A DNA stretch of 64,000 nucleotides from Frigoribacterium sp. CFBP 13712 (GCF_014842255.1 NZ_JACYVH010000001.1:531534-595533); one strand, 5' to 3'. Shown: positions 26,397 to 34,962, numbered from the stretch's first letter. Notes: generated from the letters alone by a model not told the origin. Made by a program: numbers and translations.

Positions 26397-26450
26397 GCGA
26401 GCGGGGTACGCGAGCGGGCCGGTGTCGGTGGCACGGCGTACGGTCGCGTC

Positions 26451-26813
26451 ATGAGCGACTCCAACATCGATCCCGACATCACCCCCGTCGATCCCGCTGC
26501 GCCCGAGGGCGACGAGACCACGGCCGACAGCACCACGACGACCCCCGGCGGCGAGACCCTCGGCGGTCAGGCCCCGAGCGGCGGCGCCCCCGCCGGCGAG
26601 ACCCTGGGCGGCGAGCGCCCCGACGCCTCGAACACCGCCTCGAAAGACCCCGAGCAGTGGGTCACGGGCGACGAGCCGATCACCGGCCCGCAGAAGAGCT
26701 ACCTCGACACCCTCGCCCGCGAGGCCGGAGAAGAGCTGCCCGCCGACATGACGAAGGCCGAGGCGAGCGAGCACATCGACCGTCTGCAGCAGAAGACGGG
26801 GCGCGGCGCCTGA
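26451..26813 (+). CDS. DUF3072-family protein
   Basis: This 120-residue protein has a disordered N-terminal half rich in Gly, Thr, Pro and acidic residues, with the repeats GGETLGGQ and AGETLGGE. The compact C-terminal DUF3072 motif reads DPEQWVTGDEPITGPQKSYLDTL. Such small acidic proteins are widespread in actinobacteria and their function is unknown. The ATG at 26451 follows a TACGGT box by six bases. Confidence 0.82.
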   Translation: MSDSNIDPDITPVDPAAPEGDETTADSTTTTPGGETLGGQAPSGGAPAGETLGGERPDASNTASKDPEQWVTGDEPITGPQKSYLDTLAREAGEELPADMTKAEASEHIDRLQQKTGRGA

Positions 26814-26831
26814 GTCGGCGCGGTCCGGGTC

Positions 26832-26860
26832 TGTTCACGGCGACCGGGTCGACGTATGCT
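26832..26860 (+). promoter_or_regulatory. Candidate promoter of an intergenic transcript
   Basis: TGTTCA and TATGCT are separated by 17 bases, a plausible -35/-10 pair. Transcription would start near 26867, inside a 222-base non-coding gap. Confidence 0.45.
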
Positions 26861-26866
26861 CGACCC

Positions 26867-26993
26867 ACGTCTGGGATGGTAACTCGGCGCAGGTGTCCTC
26901 TCTCGGTCTGGAGCTGGTTCTGATCCGCTCGCTCCCGCGGCCGGTGGGCACCGGATCACGTGCCCGGGCCTTCCACGGTCCGGGCACGCTTTT
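26867..26993 (+). ncRNA. Candidate small RNA or attenuated leader of the prenyltransferase gene
   Basis: About 127 bases between a plausible promoter and a strong intrinsic terminator hold no credible reading frame. Complementary TGATCCG and CGGATCA segments could form a larger stem before the terminator. It could be a stand-alone small RNA or a leader that attenuates the UbiA gene starting 43 bases later. No known RNA family is recognised. Confidence 0.4.
26960..26993 (+). terminator. Intrinsic terminator before the UbiA gene
   Basis: The stem GTGCCCGG/CCGGGCAC is followed by GCTTTTCC. It is one of the few terminators in the window with a T run. Confidence 0.75.
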
Positions 26994-27035
26994 CCGTCTC
27001 GTCCGCTTACTGCCCACAGCGACGGGAGCCGGCAG

Positions 27036-27890
27036 GTGACGCTCCTCGGCGCCGTCTGGCGCTCGTCGCACCCCGGGCCGACCCTGATGGTCACCGTGCT
27101 GACCGTCGTGCTCGGCATCGCCGTCGGTCTCCCGCCCGTCAGACTCGCCGTCGTCGCCCTCGCGGTGCTGGCCGGCCAACTGACGATCGGGCTGTCGAAC
27201 GACCTCCTCGACGCCGAGCGCGATCGTGCCGTCGGGCGGCTCGACAAGCCGATCGCCCAGGGGCTCGTCTCCGCTCGTGCGGTCACGACAGTCGCCGTGG
27301 CGTGCGCCGTCGTCGGGTTCGTGCTGCCCTTCACCCTCGGCGTCGGCACGGGCGTGGCCCACGCCGTCCTGGTCGCCTCCGGTCTCGCCTACAACGCCGG
27401 GCTCAAGTCCACCGTGGCATCGGTCGTCCCCTTCGTCGTCAGCTTCGGCGTACTGCCCGCGGTCGTCACACTCGCCGCGGCGCCGCCGACACCGCCTGCC
27501 GCCTGGGCCCTCGGCGTCGGTGCCGTGTTCGGCGTCGCCATCCACTTCACGAACGTCCTGCCCGATCTCGGCGACGACGCCCGCACCGGCGTCGTGGGGT
27601 TGCCGCACCGACTGGGTCGGCTCCGCGCGGGGCTCGTGGCGTTCTGCGCGCTCGGCACGGCGGCGGGTCTCGCGGTCGTCGGTCAGCTCACGACCGGCGG
27701 CACGGCCGAGCGGCAGTCCGGGATCTTCGCGGTGGCCGGGGCCGCGGTCGTCGTCGCCCTGGCCGTCGTCGGTGCGATCGCGGTCGTGCGAGGGCGCTCG
27801 TCGCGACTGCTGTTCCGACTGATCATGCTCGCGGCGCTCGTGCTCGTCGCCCAGCTCGCCACGAGCGGCGCGGCTCTCACCGCCGGCTGA
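27036..27890 (+). CDS. UbiA-family prenyltransferase
   Basis: This integral membrane aromatic prenyltransferase has 284 residues and about nine helices. The first Asp-rich motif is NDLLDAERD (about 52-60) and the second DLGDDART (about 178-185); both bind Mg-prenyl-diphosphate. The GTG start at 27036 has a GGGAG ribosome binding site. It is convergent with a type III PKS operon, so its acceptor may be a polyketide phenol made there. It is distinct from MenA, encoded at 49.5-50.5 kb. A role in another quinone or lipid pathway cannot be excluded. Confidence 0.88.
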   Translation: MTLLGAVWRSSHPGPTLMVTVLTVVLGIAVGLPPVRLAVVALAVLAGQLTIGLSNDLLDAERDRAVGRLDKPIAQGLVSARAVTTVAVACAVVGFVLPFTLGVGTGVAHAVLVASGLAYNAGLKSTVASVVPFVVSFGVLPAVVTLAAAPPTPPAAWALGVGAVFGVAIHFTNVLPDLGDDARTGVVGLPHRLGRLRAGLVAFCALGTAAGLAVVGQLTTGGTAERQSGIFAVAGAAVVVALAVVGAIAVVRGRSSRLLFRLIMLAALVLVAQLATSGAALTAG

Positions 27891-27939
27891 CACAGGCGCC
27901 ACGGAGTCACGGCCGACCCGACGTCGACGGATCCCCGGG

Positions 27940-29097
27940 TCAGGCGAACCGCATCGAGTAGGTGGCGGCCAGCAGCCTCGCGGTCGGCAGAGCGAGGGCG
28001 ACACGGAGCCCGTTCTGACGGACCGCCGAGGCGACCGGTCCGCACGGGCGGCCGAGCACGGTGTTCAGCTGCGCCTGACGGGCTGCACGCCGGGCCGACC
28101 GACCCCGCGCCTCCTCGTATCGGGCGAACGCCTGAGGGTCGAGGCGACGCCCACCGGCCCGACGGAGGGCCTGTCGGACCACCGGGACGACCGCCTGCGC
28201 GTCGAGCCAGCCGAGGTTCATCCCCTGACCGCCGATCGGGCTGATCTGATGGGCCGCGTCGCCGAGCAGGACGACGCGCCCGGCCACGGTCGAGGTCGCC
28301 AGCCGGGTCCGCACCGAGAACGCGCTGGTCATCGTGCTGGTCGCCGCGTCGAGCGGGAGACCGGTCCGCTCCGTCACGAGTCGCACGACGGTCTCGGCCG
28401 TCACGTTCTCGGCCGGAGCGTCCGTGGCGACGACGAACCGGCGCACGCCTCCCGGCAGCGGGAACGACTCGACGACCCCGGCGCGCTCGACCGAGACGAC
28501 GGCCCGATCGCCGTCGCCCGTGTCGTCTCGGACGTCCGCCATCGCGTAGTGGTCGCCGCGCTCGACGACGGGGGCGGAGATGCCCAGGAGGCGCCGGACG
28601 GTGCTGCGGGCGCCGTCGGCCGCCAGCACGAATCGAGCCGCGATCTCGACCGGACCGTCGGGGCCGACCCCGTGCAGCACGACGTGCTCGGAGCTCTGCT
28701 CGAGCGATCGCAGCTCGACGCCGCGCCGGAGCGACCCCGGCGCCGCCGATTCGAGCCGGGCCCTCAGCAGCCGCTCGGTCTCGGACTGCGGTCTCGCCGC
28801 GACGAACGGGTACCGGCTGTCGGCCTTCCCGAAACCCAGCCGGCCGAGGGTGCGGCCCGAACCCCGCGCCTCGGCATCGGTGATGCGGACCGCGCCGGCG
28901 ACGATCTCGTCCGCCAGATCGACGGCCTCGAACGCCCGGAGCGACGGCGGATGTATGCCGATCGCCCGAGACAGCTCAGGAGGCGCGGTGCGGCGCTCCC
29001 AGACCGCCACGTCGACCCCCTGCCGGGCCAGCAGCAGCGCGGCGAAGACCCCCACCGAGCCGCCGCCCACCACGACGACGTCGTGCATCCGCATCAT
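27940..29097 (-). CDS. FAD-dependent monooxygenase/hydroxylase
   Basis: This 385-residue PHBH-fold flavoprotein has the FAD motif VVVGGGSVGVFAALLLARQG, a DG motif around AADGARSTVR, and the second FAD motif VLLGDAAHQISPIGGQGMNLG. These enzymes hydroxylate aromatic rings. The ATG at 29097 overlaps the methyltransferase stop (ATGA), so the start is well supported. As third gene after a type III PKS and a methyltransferase it probably hydroxylates the polyketide ring, like SrsC in the Streptomyces griseus srs operon. Confidence 0.88.
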   Translation of the reverse strand: MMRMHDVVVVGGGSVGVFAALLLARQGVDVAVWERRTAPPELSRAIGIHPPSLRAFEAVDLADEIVAGAVRITDAEARGSGRTLGRLGFGKADSRYPFVAARPQSETERLLRARLESAAPGSLRRGVELRSLEQSSEHVVLHGVGPDGPVEIAARFVLAADGARSTVRRLLGISAPVVERGDHYAMADVRDDTGDGDRAVVSVERAGVVESFPLPGGVRRFVVATDAPAENVTAETVVRLVTERTGLPLDAATSTMTSAFSVRTRLATSTVAGRVVLLGDAAHQISPIGGQGMNLGWLDAQAVVPVVRQALRRAGGRRLDPQAFARYEEARGRSARRAARQAQLNTVLGRPCGPVASAVRQNGLRVALALPTARLLAATYSMRFA

Positions 29098-29903
29098 GCG
29101 CGGCCTCCTCCCGGGAGGCGAACCGCCTGCGGGGCCCCGGCCGCCGTCGACTCCGACACCGCGCCTCCTCGGCCCGGGGCGGGCGTCTCGTGCAGGAGCC
29201 ACAGGCGGAACGGCTCGCGCCCGACGACCCGCCACCCGGGAGGGGCCACGGCGCGCAGCTCGTCGACCCGGAAGCTCCGCCGGATCGATCGCAGGCCGTC
29301 GATCCGGACGAACGACCGGCGGTCGAGCACCAGGCTGCCGAGCCAGTAGCCCAGGTACGCGAGGCGGGCCCGCCGGATGTCGCTGTGCACGACGAGCCGT
29401 TCGGCCAGGCGCTCGCTGTCGGCGAGCACGGACTCGCGAGCCTCGTCGTCGAGGTGATGCAGCACGTGATTGGAGATCACCACGTCGAACGTCTCGCCCG
29501 CAGCCACGAGCTCGCCGCTCGACACGCAGCGGTACTCGACGCCGGGCTCGGGTCGACGGGACGCCCATGCGTGGGCCCGCTCGTCGGGGTCGACCGCCAC
29601 GACCTGCAGCCGCAGACCGTCGCGTCGGGCGCGTCGGACCAGCCACCGTGCGACGTCTCCGCCGCCCGAGCCGACATCGAGCACCCGCAGCGTCCGCTCC
29701 GCCGACAGCAGGGGACGCAGCAGCTCGCGGTAGACCCGCCCCCACCCCGCGACGACGCCGTTGACGAGCGGGAACGCCGCGTACGTGCGCTCGAGGCGGT
29801 CGAGGTCGCACGCGGGGTCGTCCATCAGCTCGACGAGCCCGACGTCCCGGCGGCTCAAGTCGACGCGCCGGTCGTTCCGGACCGCCTCCGCCGCTCGGCT
29901 CAC
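29094..29903 (-). CDS. SAM-dependent class I methyltransferase
   Basis: This 269-residue methyltransferase has the SAM-binding motif LRVLDVGSGGGDVARWL (about 75-90), the acidic residue in VVAVDPD and ISNHVLHHL. The GTG start at 29903 overlaps the type III PKS stop by four bases. It probably methylates the polyketide product. The analogous S. griseus enzyme SrsB is a membrane ICMT-like protein, so this soluble type is a difference. The C-terminal 25 residues (GRGGAVSEST) overlie a GAGGAGGCGCGG element. Confidence 0.85.
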   Translation of the reverse strand: MSRAAEAVRNDRRVDLSRRDVGLVELMDDPACDLDRLERTYAAFPLVNGVVAGWGRVYRELLRPLLSAERTLRVLDVGSGGGDVARWLVRRARRDGLRLQVVAVDPDERAHAWASRRPEPGVEYRCVSSGELVAAGETFDVVISNHVLHHLDDEARESVLADSERLAERLVVHSDIRRARLAYLGYWLGSLVLDRRSFVRIDGLRSIRRSFRVDELRAVAPPGWRVVGREPFRLWLLHETPAPGRGGAVSESTAAGAPQAVRLPGGGRA

Positions 29904-31168
29904 GACGCGACCCGGCTGCGGAACGAACCCGTCTCGACCGTCAGCCCGGGTCCGAACGCCATCGCGACGATCCTCTGGGGCCGAGGAGGCGCGGTGGACG
30001 ACCACGCGCCTCCTCCGCTCTCGAGGGCTTCGCGCAGCACGAAGAGCACCGTCGCGCTCGACATGTTGCCCGAGTCGCGCAGCACCCGGCGCGACGCCGC
30101 GATCTGGGCGTCGTCGAGGCCGAGTCGGCTCTGCACCCGGTCGACGATGCTGCGGCCGCCGGGATGCACGGCCCAGAGATCGACGTCGGCGGCACTCAGG
30201 CCGTCGACCCAGAGTGCGGCGAGGGCCTCGTCGACGTGCTCCTCGACGATGTGCGGGACGTAGCTGCTCAGCACCATGTCGAAGCCGCTGTCGCCGATGC
30301 TCCAGGCCATGTCGCCCTCGCCGACCGGCGTCAGCACCGTCTCGAGGGCCTCGACGTCGAGCACCCGGCTGCCGGCCGGTGCGGGTCGGGCCGTCACGAT
30401 CACGGCGGCGGCTCCGTCGGCGAAGACGGACGACGCGACGATCGCGTCGGGGTCGGACGAGCTGCGGAGGTGCAGCGTGCAGAGCTCGGCGCAGACGACC
30501 AGCACGACGGCGTCGGGGTCGGCCAGGCAGGTGTCACGGGCCGAGCGGATCGCGGGGAACGCCCCGTAGCAGCCCATGAAGCCGACGTGCAGCCGCCGGG
30601 TCGACGGCGCGAGCCCGAGCGCCCGGACGAGCAGGTAGTCCGGCCCCGGGGCGAAGAACCCGGTGCACGAGACCGTGACGACGTGCGTGACGTCGGCGGC
30701 GGTGATCCCGTCGGCGCGATCGAGCGCATCGCGCGCGGCCGCCTCGAAGAGGGCCGGGCTGCGCTCGACGTAGACGTCGTTGCGGGCCCCGGTGCCGGGG
30801 TCGAGGATCAGGCCGGTCTCGGGGTCGAGGAAGACGGGCGGGGTCGCGGTGCCTTCGGCGTCTATCGCGTCGGTCGCGGTCGCGGCCGCGTCGGGACCGG
30901 TCGCGGTCACGTCGGGCGCGGTCGCGGTCGCGTCGGGCGCGGTCGCGGTCGCGGTCGCGTCGGGCACGGCCACGCCGAGCTCGTCGATGACCGTGTGCCG
31001 CGTGTCGATGGCGGCGGCGTCGAAGACGGAGCCCACCAGCCGGGTCGCCAGCCGGCTCAACCCGGGTTGCGAGCGGAAGACGTCGCGGATGTGGTCTTGA
31101 CGGATGACGGTGTCGGGAACGGCGGTGCCGATGCTGCGGATGCTGACGGGGTCGGCGAGAGCGGACAT
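29900..31168 (-). CDS. Type III polyketide synthase
   Basis: This chalcone-synthase-like homodimeric enzyme condenses malonyl-CoA units on an acyl starter. The 422 residues contain the catalytic triad Cys200 (FMGCYGAFPA), His335 (WAVHPGGRS) and Asn368 (SGNMSSATV). Typical members have 350-390 residues. The extra length comes from a Thr/Ala/Pro/Asp-rich insert at about 68-110. The ATG at 31168 has a TAGCAT box five bases upstream and no ribosome binding site. It heads a three-gene operon with a methyltransferase and a hydroxylase. The product is probably an alkylresorcinol or alkylpyrone, inferred from operon similarity. Confidence 0.9.
   Translation of the reverse strand: MSALADPVSIRSIGTAVPDTVIRQDHIRDVFRSQPGLSRLATRLVGSVFDAAAIDTRHTVIDELGVAVPDATATATAPDATATAPDVTATGPDAAATATDAIDAEGTATPPVFLDPETGLILDPGTGARNDVYVERSPALFEAAARDALDRADGITAADVTHVVTVSCTGFFAPGPDYLLVRALGLAPSTRRLHVGFMGCYGAFPAIRSARDTCLADPDAVVLVVCAELCTLHLRSSSDPDAIVASSVFADGAAAVIVTARPAPAGSRVLDVEALETVLTPVGEGDMAWSIGDSGFDMVLSSYVPHIVEEHVDEALAALWVDGLSAADVDLWAVHPGGRSIVDRVQSRLGLDDAQIAASRRVLRDSGNMSSATVLFVLREALESGGGAWSSTAPPRPQRIVAMAFGPGLTVETGSFRSRVAS
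29983..30016. repeat. Inverted pair of the GGAGGCGCG element
   Basis: GAGGAGGCGCGG (29983-29994) is followed within 10 bases by CGCGCCTCCTCC in inverse orientation, making a near-palindrome inside the PKS gene. It is one of 14 exact GAGGAGGCGCGG copies found in the window; all are listed in the findings. Confidence 0.7.
30840..30966. repeat. Low-complexity repeat coding the PKS insert
   Basis: Imperfect tandem copies of GTCGCGGTCGCGTCGGGC-type units lie inside the type III PKS gene and keep its frame open. They encode alternating Thr-Ala and Pro-Asp residues. The pattern suggests expansion by slippage. Confidence 0.75.
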
Positions 31169-31173
31169 ACGTC

Positions 31174-31179
31174 ATGCTA
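31174..31179 (-). promoter_or_regulatory. -10 box (TAGCAT) of the type III PKS operon
   Basis: On the minus strand TAGCAT ends five bases before the PKS ATG. The three-gene operon is probably transcribed leaderless from here. Confidence 0.55.
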
Positions 31180-31240
31180 TGCCGCCGCCGCTGGCACACG
31201 ACCGGTGAAGGCCGGGCGGGTCGACACCGCATGATGGGAG

Positions 31241-31262
31241 AAGGCCCTCCGAAGAGGGCCTT
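31241..31262 (-). terminator. Terminator of the tRNA-Thr/tRNA-Met unit
   Basis: A perfect 9-base stem AAGGCCCTC/GAGGGCCTT with loop CGAA lies just after tRNA-Met on the minus strand. Confidence 0.7.
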
Positions 31263-31266
31263 GCGG

Positions 31267-31340
31267 TAGCGAGGGCGGGACTCGAACCCGCGACACCACG
31301 ATTATGAGCCGTGTGCTCTAACCAACTGAGCTACCCCGCC
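31267..31340 (-). tRNA. tRNA-Met (CAU, elongator type)
   Basis: A 74-base cloverleaf has acceptor GGCGGGG/CCTCGCT (two G-U pairs), anticodon stem CACGG/TCGTG with loop CTCATAA (anticodon CAT) and T-loop TTCGAGT. The first bases pair as in elongators, not as in initiator tRNA. A tRNA-Ile with a modified CAU anticodon is less likely. The 3' CCA is not encoded. Confidence 0.9.
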
Positions 31341-31391
31341 GCAGGCTGTGAACCCCGTCGGATCGCTCAGCGACGGGATGGTGACAGCCGG

Positions 31392-31463
<72 letters not shown>

Positions 31464-31535
31464 GTGACCACCAGGTCGCGAACTGCTCGCGGCCGATTGG
31501 CACCAGGCAATGTTAGCAGAGCCGGAGGGGTGCTG

Positions 31536-32132
31536 ATGCCACCTCGCACGAGTGCGACTGCGGGTGCGGCGACGGAGCAGACTCGGAGGGTGCACAGCAT
31601 CGAACTGCTCCTCAACGAGACGACCGACCGCGCCGTCCGCGACTCGTGGCAGGTGCTGGCCGACGCCGGTCTGCCCTCGCTCGCGCACCACTCGGGGGCG
31701 ACCAACGCACCGCACGTCTCCGTCTCGGTGGCGGCCGGGTTCGACGACCGGGCCGACCCGCGCCTCCGGCGCATCGCATCGGCACTGCCCCTGCCGGTCG
31801 CGTTCGCCGGCCTGATCGTCTTCGGCCGACCCCCGCGGGGGCTGGTGCTCGCCCGGGCCCTCGTGCCGACCGCCGACCTGCTCGATCTGCACCGCGACGT
31901 GCACGAGAGCGTAGGAGGCGCGGCGCCGGTCGACCACGCCGCCCCCGGTCGCTGGATGCCTCACCTCACGCTCGCCTCGCGGCTGTCCCCCGACCAGCTC
32001 GCGCGGGCCATCGAGGTCCTCTCCGAGGCGGAGGAGGCGGAGGAGGCGACGGACGCCGGGCGGGTCTCCACCAGCCGTCTCGTGTCGATGCGGCGATGGG
32101 ACTCCGACGCGAAGGTCGTCGTCGGGCTCTGA
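31536..32132 (+). CDS. 2'-5' RNA ligase/phosphodiesterase superfamily protein
   Basis: This 198-residue protein fits the two-histidine phosphoesterase (LigT/2H) fold. The first H-x-S/T motif is HVSVSVA (about 53) and the second HLTLAS (about 144). Members cleave or form 2'-5' bonds or hydrolyse cyclic phosphates. The ATG at 31536 has a GGAGGGG ribosome binding site, while the longer open frame runs into tRNA-Thr. A later GTG at 31590 is also possible. It is convergent with the aldo/keto reductase, 14 bases apart. Confidence 0.8.
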   Translation: MPPRTSATAGAATEQTRRVHSIELLLNETTDRAVRDSWQVLADAGLPSLAHHSGATNAPHVSVSVAAGFDDRADPRLRRIASALPLPVAFAGLIVFGRPPRGLVLARALVPTADLLDLHRDVHESVGGAAPVDHAAPGRWMPHLTLASRLSPDQLARAIEVLSEAEEAEEATDAGRVSTSRLVSMRRWDSDAKVVVGL

Positions 32133-32146
32133 CCCGGGAACCGGTC

Positions 32147-33145
32147 TCAGGTCGAGGGGATCGGCGTCGACGCGGCCTCGAGCGTCTCGAGGTCGTGGTC
32201 GGAGAACTCCACGTGGGCCGCGTCGAGCAGACCTTCGAGCTGGATCGTCGTCCGGGCGCTCGCCAGGGCTCCGATGACGTTCTGCCGCGTGGCCAGCCAC
32301 GCGATGGCGACGGCGCCGGGCACGACCCGCTGCCGCTCGGCGATGTCGGCCAGAACCTCCACGATGGCGAGGTTCTGGGGGGTCACGTAGCTGAGCGCGC
32401 GATTGCCCCTCGGCGAGTCGCCTCGACCGGCGTCGCCGCGGTACTTGCCGGTGAGGAACCCGCTGGCCAACGAGGAGTGCGGGAGGACGGCGAGACCGAA
32501 GTGGTCGACGAGCGGCTGGACGTCGCTCTCGTAGTCCGCCCGGCGGACGAGGTTGTAGGCGGCCTGGACCGCCGCGAACGGATGCAGGCCGTCCCGATCG
32601 GCGATCGCGAGCGCCTGGCGGAGGCGCGCGCCGGTGTAGTTCGACGCGGCGGGGTGGCGGATCTTGCCCTCGTCGACGAGCTCGCTGAGGGCGCCGACGG
32701 TCTCGTCGAGGGGGGTCTCGTCGTCGTCGAAGTGGGTGAAGTAGTAGTCGATGTAGTCGGTGCGCAGACGACGGAGCGAGGCGTCGACGGCCATCCGGAT
32801 GCTCGTGCGCGTCAGACCCGGAGCCTCGGGATGCTGGCCGCACTTGGTGCTCAGCACGACCCGCTCGCGGTTGCCGGGTCGGGCGATCCACCGCCCGATG
32901 ATCGTCTCGGACTCGCCGCCGACGTTGCCGGGCAGCCAGGCGGAGTAGACGTCGGCCGTGTCGATGATGCGTCCGCCGTCTCCGACGAACACGTCGAGGA
33001 CCTCGAACGCGGTGGGTGCGCCCACCGTCCAGCCGAAGACGTTCGTACCGAGGGCGAGCGGGAAGGGCGTCTCGTCGGGCTGCGAGGCCGCGGGCGACGG
33101 CTCGACGGTCGGAGGGACACTCTGAGGGGTCACGGTCGGCGCCAA
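32147..33145 (-). CDS. Aldo/keto reductase
   Basis: This NADPH-dependent TIM-barrel oxidoreductase has 332 residues. The catalytic tetrad is visible as Asp/Tyr in IIDTADVYSAW, Lys in VVLSTKCGQHP and His in YYFTHFDDD; the C-terminal NADPH-binding region is present (GALASARTTIQLEGLL). The first roughly 25 residues are a proline-rich tail, and the start may be TTG 33145 or a nearby GTG. The substrate is unknown. It lies divergent to the GH13 gene. Confidence 0.88.
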   Translation of the reverse strand: MAPTVTPQSVPPTVEPSPAASQPDETPFPLALGTNVFGWTVGAPTAFEVLDVFVGDGGRIIDTADVYSAWLPGNVGGESETIIGRWIARPGNRERVVLSTKCGQHPEAPGLTRTSIRMAVDASLRRLRTDYIDYYFTHFDDDETPLDETVGALSELVDEGKIRHPAASNYTGARLRQALAIADRDGLHPFAAVQAAYNLVRRADYESDVQPLVDHFGLAVLPHSSLASGFLTGKYRGDAGRGDSPRGNRALSYVTPQNLAIVEVLADIAERQRVVPGAVAIAWLATRQNVIGALASARTTIQLEGLLDAAHVEFSDHDLETLEAASTPIPST

Positions 33146-33198
33146 TCGTGGTCGGGTGGTGATTGCACGCTAGCGGATGGCGGGTGGAGGCCCTGCCG

Positions 33199-33204
33199 TA
33201 TCGT
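33199..33204 (+). promoter_or_regulatory. -10 box (TATCGT) of the GH13 gene
   Basis: TATCGT ends six bases before ATG 33211 and supports that start over the upstream in-frame codon at 33163. Confidence 0.5.
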
Positions 33205-33210
33205 GGCCTC

Positions 33211-34962
33211 ATGTCCTCAGCAGAGCCCACGGGCGACACACTCGACGCCCCCGCAGACTCCGAGACCGACACGCCGACCGCACTCGACGAGGCCCCCGCC
33301 GCCTCGTCCGAGAAGGGCGGCGAATGGTGGCGCTCCGCCGTCATCTACCAGGTCTACCCCCGATCGTTCGCCGACTCCGACGGCGACGGCGTCGGCGATC
33401 TGCCCGGCATCACCTCGCGACTCGGCGACCTCGCCGACCTCGGGGTCGACGCCGTCTGGCTGTCGCCGTTCTACCGGTCGCCCCAGCGCGACGCCGGTTA
33501 CGACGTGGCCGACTACCGCGACGTCGACCCCCTGTTCGGCACGCTCGCCGACTTCGACGCCCTGCGCGCACGCGCCACCGACCTCGGCCTCCGGGTGATC
33601 GTCGACGTCGTGCCCAACCACACCTCGTCCGAGCACGCCTGGTTCCAGGCGGCGCTGGCGGCCGAGCCGGGCTCGGTCGAGCGAGGGCACTACCTGTTCC
33701 GCGACGGCCGCGGCGTCGACGGCGAGCTCCCCCCGAACAACTGGGAGTCGATCTTCGGCGGGCCGGCCTGGACGCGGATCACCGAGGCCGACGGCACGGC
33801 CGGTCAGTGGTACCTCCACCTCTTCGACTCGTCGCAACCCGACCTCGACTGGACCGACCCCTGGGTGCGCGAGCAGTTCGTCGACGTGCTGCGCTTCTGG
33901 CTCGACCGCGGCGTCGACGGATTCCGGGTCGATGTCGCCCACGGCATGATCAAGGCCGAGGGCCTGCCCGACTACACGCCCCCCGCCGACTCGGGCAGCA
34001 TGGGCGGCGGTCAGGGCGAGTCCGATCCCCCGCCCTACTGGGGTCAGGACGGCGTGCACGAGATCTACCGCTCGTGGCGGAAGGTGCTCGACGAGTACGA
34101 GGGCGATCGCGTGCTCGTGGCCGAGGCCTGGGTCGAGCCTCTCTCGCGACTGGCCGAGTGGGTCCGCCCCGACGAGATGCACCAGGCCTTCAACTTCTCG
34201 TATCTCGAGACCGGCTGGTCGGCGAGCGAGATCCGGCGCGTCGTCGACTCCTCGATCGAGGTGTTCTCGAGCGTGGGGGCCCCGAGCACCTGGGTGCTGA
34301 GCAACCACGACGTCGTCCGGCACGCGAGTCGCCTCGCCCTCACCGCCGAGAACCCCCAGGGCCACGGCATCGGCCCGCGCAGCGCCGGGCTCCCGATCCC
34401 CGAGCTCGGTCTCGCCAGGGCCCGGGCCGCGACGGCCGTCATGCTGGCCCTGCCGGGCAGCGCGTACCTCTACCAGGGTGAGGAGCTGGGCCTCCCCGAG
34501 GCCATCGACCTCCCCGACGAGAGCCGACAGGATCCGACCTGGTTCCGCACGGGCGGAGAACGATACGGGCGAGACGGATGCCGCGTGCCGCTGCCCTGGG
34601 AGTCCGCGGCGCCGGCCTTCGGGTTCAACTCGACCGGCGCCTCCTGGTTGCCCCAGCCGAGCGACTGGTCGACCTACGCCCGCGACGAGCAGACCGGCGT
34701 GACGGGCTCGACCCTCGAGCTGTACCGCCTGGCGCTCCGGCTGCGCTCGGAGATCGGCCTCGGCACGTCGGACCTCGTCTGGCTCGACGACTACTCCGAC
34801 GAGGTCGTGGCGTTCCGCAGCGCGGGCGTGACGGTTCTCGCCAACCTGGGCGAGGTGGCCGTCGAGCTGCCCCTCGGCGACGTGCTGCTGTCGACGATGA
34901 GCCTCGACGGACCGGCCCTGCCGCCGAACGCCGCGGTGTGGCTGCGCGAGACCGACGTGTGA
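33211..34962 (+). CDS. GH13 alpha-glucosidase (oligo-1,6-glucosidase-like)
   Basis: This intracellular glycosidase of 583 residues hydrolyses alpha-glucosidic bonds in oligosaccharides such as isomaltose, maltose or sucrose-type sugars. A disordered tail (about 1-38) precedes the (beta/alpha)8 barrel. GH13 regions are present: DVVPNHTS, the nucleophile Asp241 in GFRVDVAHG, the acid/base Glu305 in VAEAWVEP and Asp367 in LSNHDVVRH. There is no signal peptide. It stands alone and ends at a strong terminator. Trehalose- or sucrose-acting relatives cannot be excluded. Confidence 0.92.
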   Translation: MSSAEPTGDTLDAPADSETDTPTALDEAPAASSEKGGEWWRSAVIYQVYPRSFADSDGDGVGDLPGITSRLGDLADLGVDAVWLSPFYRSPQRDAGYDVADYRDVDPLFGTLADFDALRARATDLGLRVIVDVVPNHTSSEHAWFQAALAAEPGSVERGHYLFRDGRGVDGELPPNNWESIFGGPAWTRITEADGTAGQWYLHLFDSSQPDLDWTDPWVREQFVDVLRFWLDRGVDGFRVDVAHGMIKAEGLPDYTPPADSGSMGGGQGESDPPPYWGQDGVHEIYRSWRKVLDEYEGDRVLVAEAWVEPLSRLAEWVRPDEMHQAFNFSYLETGWSASEIRRVVDSSIEVFSSVGAPSTWVLSNHDVVRHASRLALTAENPQGHGIGPRSAGLPIPELGLARARAATAVMLALPGSAYLYQGEELGLPEAIDLPDESRQDPTWFRTGGERYGRDGCRVPLPWESAAPAFGFNSTGASWLPQPSDWSTYARDEQTGVTGSTLELYRLALRLRSEIGLGTSDLVWLDDYSDEVVAFRSAGVTVLANLGEVAVELPLGDVLLSTMSLDGPALPPNAAVWLRETDV

